Shown in pieces: positions 5,664 through 7,136 of a DNA stretch of 7,136 nt. Position numbers and translations under genes: made by a program. Under the pieces are notes generated by a model. That model was not told the DNA's origin, ran no database searches, and saw only the letters and a list, made by a program, of their open reading frames with translations. Each line of letters begins with the position of its first letter. Position 1 is the stretch's first letter. The stretch spans positions 1 through 7,136 of the forward strand of contig JAGLFI010000060.1 of NCBI GenBank assembly GCA_023144585.1, given 5' to 3'. This DNA is from Desulfobacula sp. GTDB taxonomy: Bacteria > Desulfobacterota > Desulfobacteria > Desulfobacterales > Desulfobacteraceae.

Positions 5664-6055
5664 TTAATCTCCTTGGGGTTTGTGTGACATTCCCAGCAAT
5701 AGGGATCAACCGAAGCATACGTATGACACGAGTCACAAAATTTCGCCTTGTCTTCATGGCAGCCCAGACAGGAATTTTCGCCTGTTGAAAGGCTCATATT
5801 AAATGAATGGCCGTTGGCTGCTGTGTACATTCTATCTGCATCCCTTACAACCGAATCTCTCCATTCATCTAATAGTGACATGTGATTGGCTCTCATTTCA
5901 TATTTTTCAAGTACGCATTTTTTTTCTGTTTTGGCTTTGCCCAAAAGCTCTGGTTCTGGAGCCGCCTGGGTGTCAGTAATCATATTAAACCAGAACGGTG
6001 AGAGTACGGCCAGGACAAAAATGACAAGTCCTGTGATGATATAATTTTTATTCAT
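5660..6055 (-). CDS. dsrJ: DsrJ, periplasmic triheme cytochrome c of DsrMKJOP
   Basis: DsrJ is the triheme cytochrome c of the complex, anchored in the membrane and exposed to the periplasm. The 131 residues begin with a hydrophobic segment (about 5-24) that may act as an uncleaved anchor. The C-terminal half has three haem motifs: CLGCH at 96-100, CDSCH at 107-111 and CWECH at 120-124. Between them lies the block from Cys47 to about residue 71, with MRANHM at 54-59 and EWRDSVVRD at 64-72. In studied DsrJ proteins a conserved cysteine is the distal ligand of a rare His/Cys-coordinated haem, and Cys47 is the likely equivalent. The length is normal. The ATG overlaps the dsrK stop codon by 8 bases, and its Shine-Dalgarno GAGGAGG lies within the end of dsrK. 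The stop codon overlaps dsrO. Maturation needs a cytochrome c synthesis system encoded elsewhere. Confidence 0.96.
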   Translation of the reverse strand: MNKNYIITGLVIFVLAVLSPFWFNMITDTQAAPEPELLGKAKTEKKCVLEKYEMRANHMSLLDEWRDSVVRDADRMYTAANGHSFNMSLSTGENSCLGCHEDKAKFCDSCHTYASVDPYCWECHTNPKEIK

Positions 6056-7136
6056 CTTCTTCCTCCTCTGCCTCTACGCCGGGTAATGGTTCAAACCTCA
6101 AGTCTTCTGTTCGTTTCTTTTCACCCGGCAGGATCAATGCATTTCCTACCAGCTCATGGATTCCATAAACTTCCACTTCCGGTACCCAGTATTCACAAAG
6201 TGTCGGGAGTGCTGCCCTGTCAATGGCACAAATGGTTCCTAAGCTGTTAACGCCGAATTTGTCGTGGACATATTTCACTGCATTGGCTCTTGGCAGTCCG
6301 CCGGCCATTCTCAGTTCAATATTTTCACCCGCGTTCAGACCAGCACCTGAACCGCAGCAGAATGTCAGCTCACGAATAGTATTTGGCGGCATTTCATAAA
6401 AATGATCGCAGGTATTTTCGATAATATATCGGGGTTCCTCCAGAAGACCCATTCCCCGTGCAGGGTTGCAGGAATCATGGAAGGTCATGATGCGATTGCC
6501 ATTACGGCTTTTATCAAGCTCAAGTTTTCCGTGTTTGATCAAATCGGCTGTGAACTCTGTAATGTGAACCATTTTTGTGGATTTTGAATTCTCAAATTTG
6601 GTTCCGGTAATGGGGTTCACCGGCTCTTCAAGGAAATCGGCAGGGCCGTTCATGGTATCCATATACTGATTGATGACACGCCACATATGACCGCACTCAC
6701 CACCCAGAATCCATTTCACGCCCAGACGTTTGGCTTCAGCAAACATTTTGGCATTCAGTCGTTTCATGGTTTCATGGGAGGTAAAGAAACCAAAATTACC
6801 ACCTTCTGATGCATAGGTGCTCCAGGTCACATTCAGGTCATATTTATCTTTGAGATATTTGAACAGGATCATGTACCCCTCACAGGTATAAGTCCCGGGA
6901 TCTGCAAAAACATCCCCCGAAGGTGTGATGAAAAGGATATCAGCCCCTTTTATATTTATCTGGGGTTCAACATTGACACCGGTCACATCTTCAATATCTT
7001 CCACAAAAAAATCGATCATGTCCTGAAAGGCATGGGGCTGGATGCCCAGATGGTTTCCTGTCTGGAAGCAGTTTGAAACAGGGGTGGCGATCCAGTCGAT
7101 ATTCAGGCCGATAAGGTTTAACAGCTCCCGGCCCAT
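6048..7136 (-). CDS. dsrK: DsrK, HdrD-like cytoplasmic iron-sulfur subunit of DsrMKJOP (5' end outside window)
   Basis: The 362 visible residues are the C-terminal two thirds of DsrK, the catalytic cytoplasmic subunit thought to act on DsrC (trisulfide) with electrons from the membrane quinone pool. The fragment contains GGECGH at 145-150 and HDSCNPARGMG at 220-230. TFCCGSGAGLN at 258-268 is the CCG motif, with Cys223-X36-Cys260-Cys261 spacing, and ICAIDRA follows at 302-308. CCG motifs hold the special active-site [4Fe-4S] cluster in HdrB/HdrD proteins. The usual CXXC after CCG reads CAID here, with Asp306 in place of the second cysteine. The N-terminal ferredoxin-type cluster motifs expected in full-length DsrK (over 500 residues) lie beyond the window, so the Met at the edge is probably internal. 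The tail is strongly acidic (EAEEEEDE) and its codons also supply the dsrJ ribosome binding site. Confidence 0.95.
   Translation of the reverse strand: MGRELLNLIGLNIDWIATPVSNCFQTGNHLGIQPHAFQDMIDFFVEDIEDVTGVNVEPQINIKGADILFITPSGDVFADPGTYTCEGYMILFKYLKDKYDLNVTWSTYASEGGNFGFFTSHETMKRLNAKMFAEAKRLGVKWILGGECGHMWRVINQYMDTMNGPADFLEEPVNPITGTKFENSKSTKMVHITEFTADLIKHGKLELDKSRNGNRIMTFHDSCNPARGMGLLEEPRYIIENTCDHFYEMPPNTIRELTFCCGSGAGLNAGENIELRMAGGLPRANAVKYVHDKFGVNSLGTICAIDRAALPTLCEYWVPEVEVYGIHELVGNALILPGEKKRTEDLRFEPLPGVEAEEEEDE

Noticed and set aside
7134..7136. The edge ATG as the true start of DsrK
   Set aside because: The protein would lack the N-terminal ferredoxin domain of the family, and the frame is open at the window edge, so this is most likely an internal methionine.
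1..7136. CRISPR array, tRNA, rRNA, insertion sequence or prophage parts
   Set aside because: No spaced direct repeats, no tRNA- or rRNA-like blocks, and no transposase or integrase fragments were seen on either strand.

Overview
The window looks like chromosome of a sulfate-reducing bacterium of the Desulfobacterota, most like the Desulfobacteraceae. The main evidence is the end of a dsrMKJOP operon (part of dsrK, then complete dsrJ, dsrO and dsrP) with moderate-to-low GC coding sequence. Assignment below phylum level is inference.

Layout, left to right. (1) Positions 1-961, minus strand: the N-terminal part of an outer-membrane TonB-dependent receptor. Its reading frame is cut by a TGA at 95-97, yet continues in the same frame to the window edge with receptor-like sequence. 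(2) 962-1388: a compact divergent control region. Towards the left it holds a sigma70-like promoter, a cobalamin riboswitch and an intrinsic terminator that control the receptor. Towards the right it holds the promoter and a palindromic operator of a toxin-antitoxin operon. A perfect AT-rich palindrome lies between the two -35 boxes. (3) 1389-2001, plus strand: a Phd/YefM-type antitoxin overlapping a VapC-type PIN ribonuclease toxin. (4) 2029-3591, minus strand: a 520-residue radical SAM protein that I cannot assign to a characterised family. It converges on the toxin gene and begins right at the T-tract of the terminator behind dsrP. (5) 3669-7136, minus strand: dsrP, dsrO, dsrJ and partial dsrK, transcribed right to left and tightly coupled by overlaps of 8 and 4 bases and a 12-base gap. 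A strong terminator at 3593-3634 closes the operon.

How the genes work together. DsrMKJOP is the membrane complex of dissimilatory sulfur metabolism thought to link the quinone pool and periplasmic redox components to reduction of the DsrC trisulfide. DsrK is the cytoplasmic HdrD-like iron-sulfur subunit. DsrJ is a periplasmic triheme cytochrome c, DsrO a periplasmic ferredoxin-like subunit, and DsrP a quinone-interacting NrfD-type membrane protein. The receptor is probably for corrinoid uptake, judged by its riboswitch. The toxin-antitoxin pair and the radical SAM gene are accessory genes between the two.

The points most worth a second look are the orphan radical SAM gene and its odd start, the in-frame TGA in the receptor, the KR (not RR) Tat motif of DsrO, and the dense divergent control region. 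I see no CRISPR array, tRNA, rRNA or insertion sequence.
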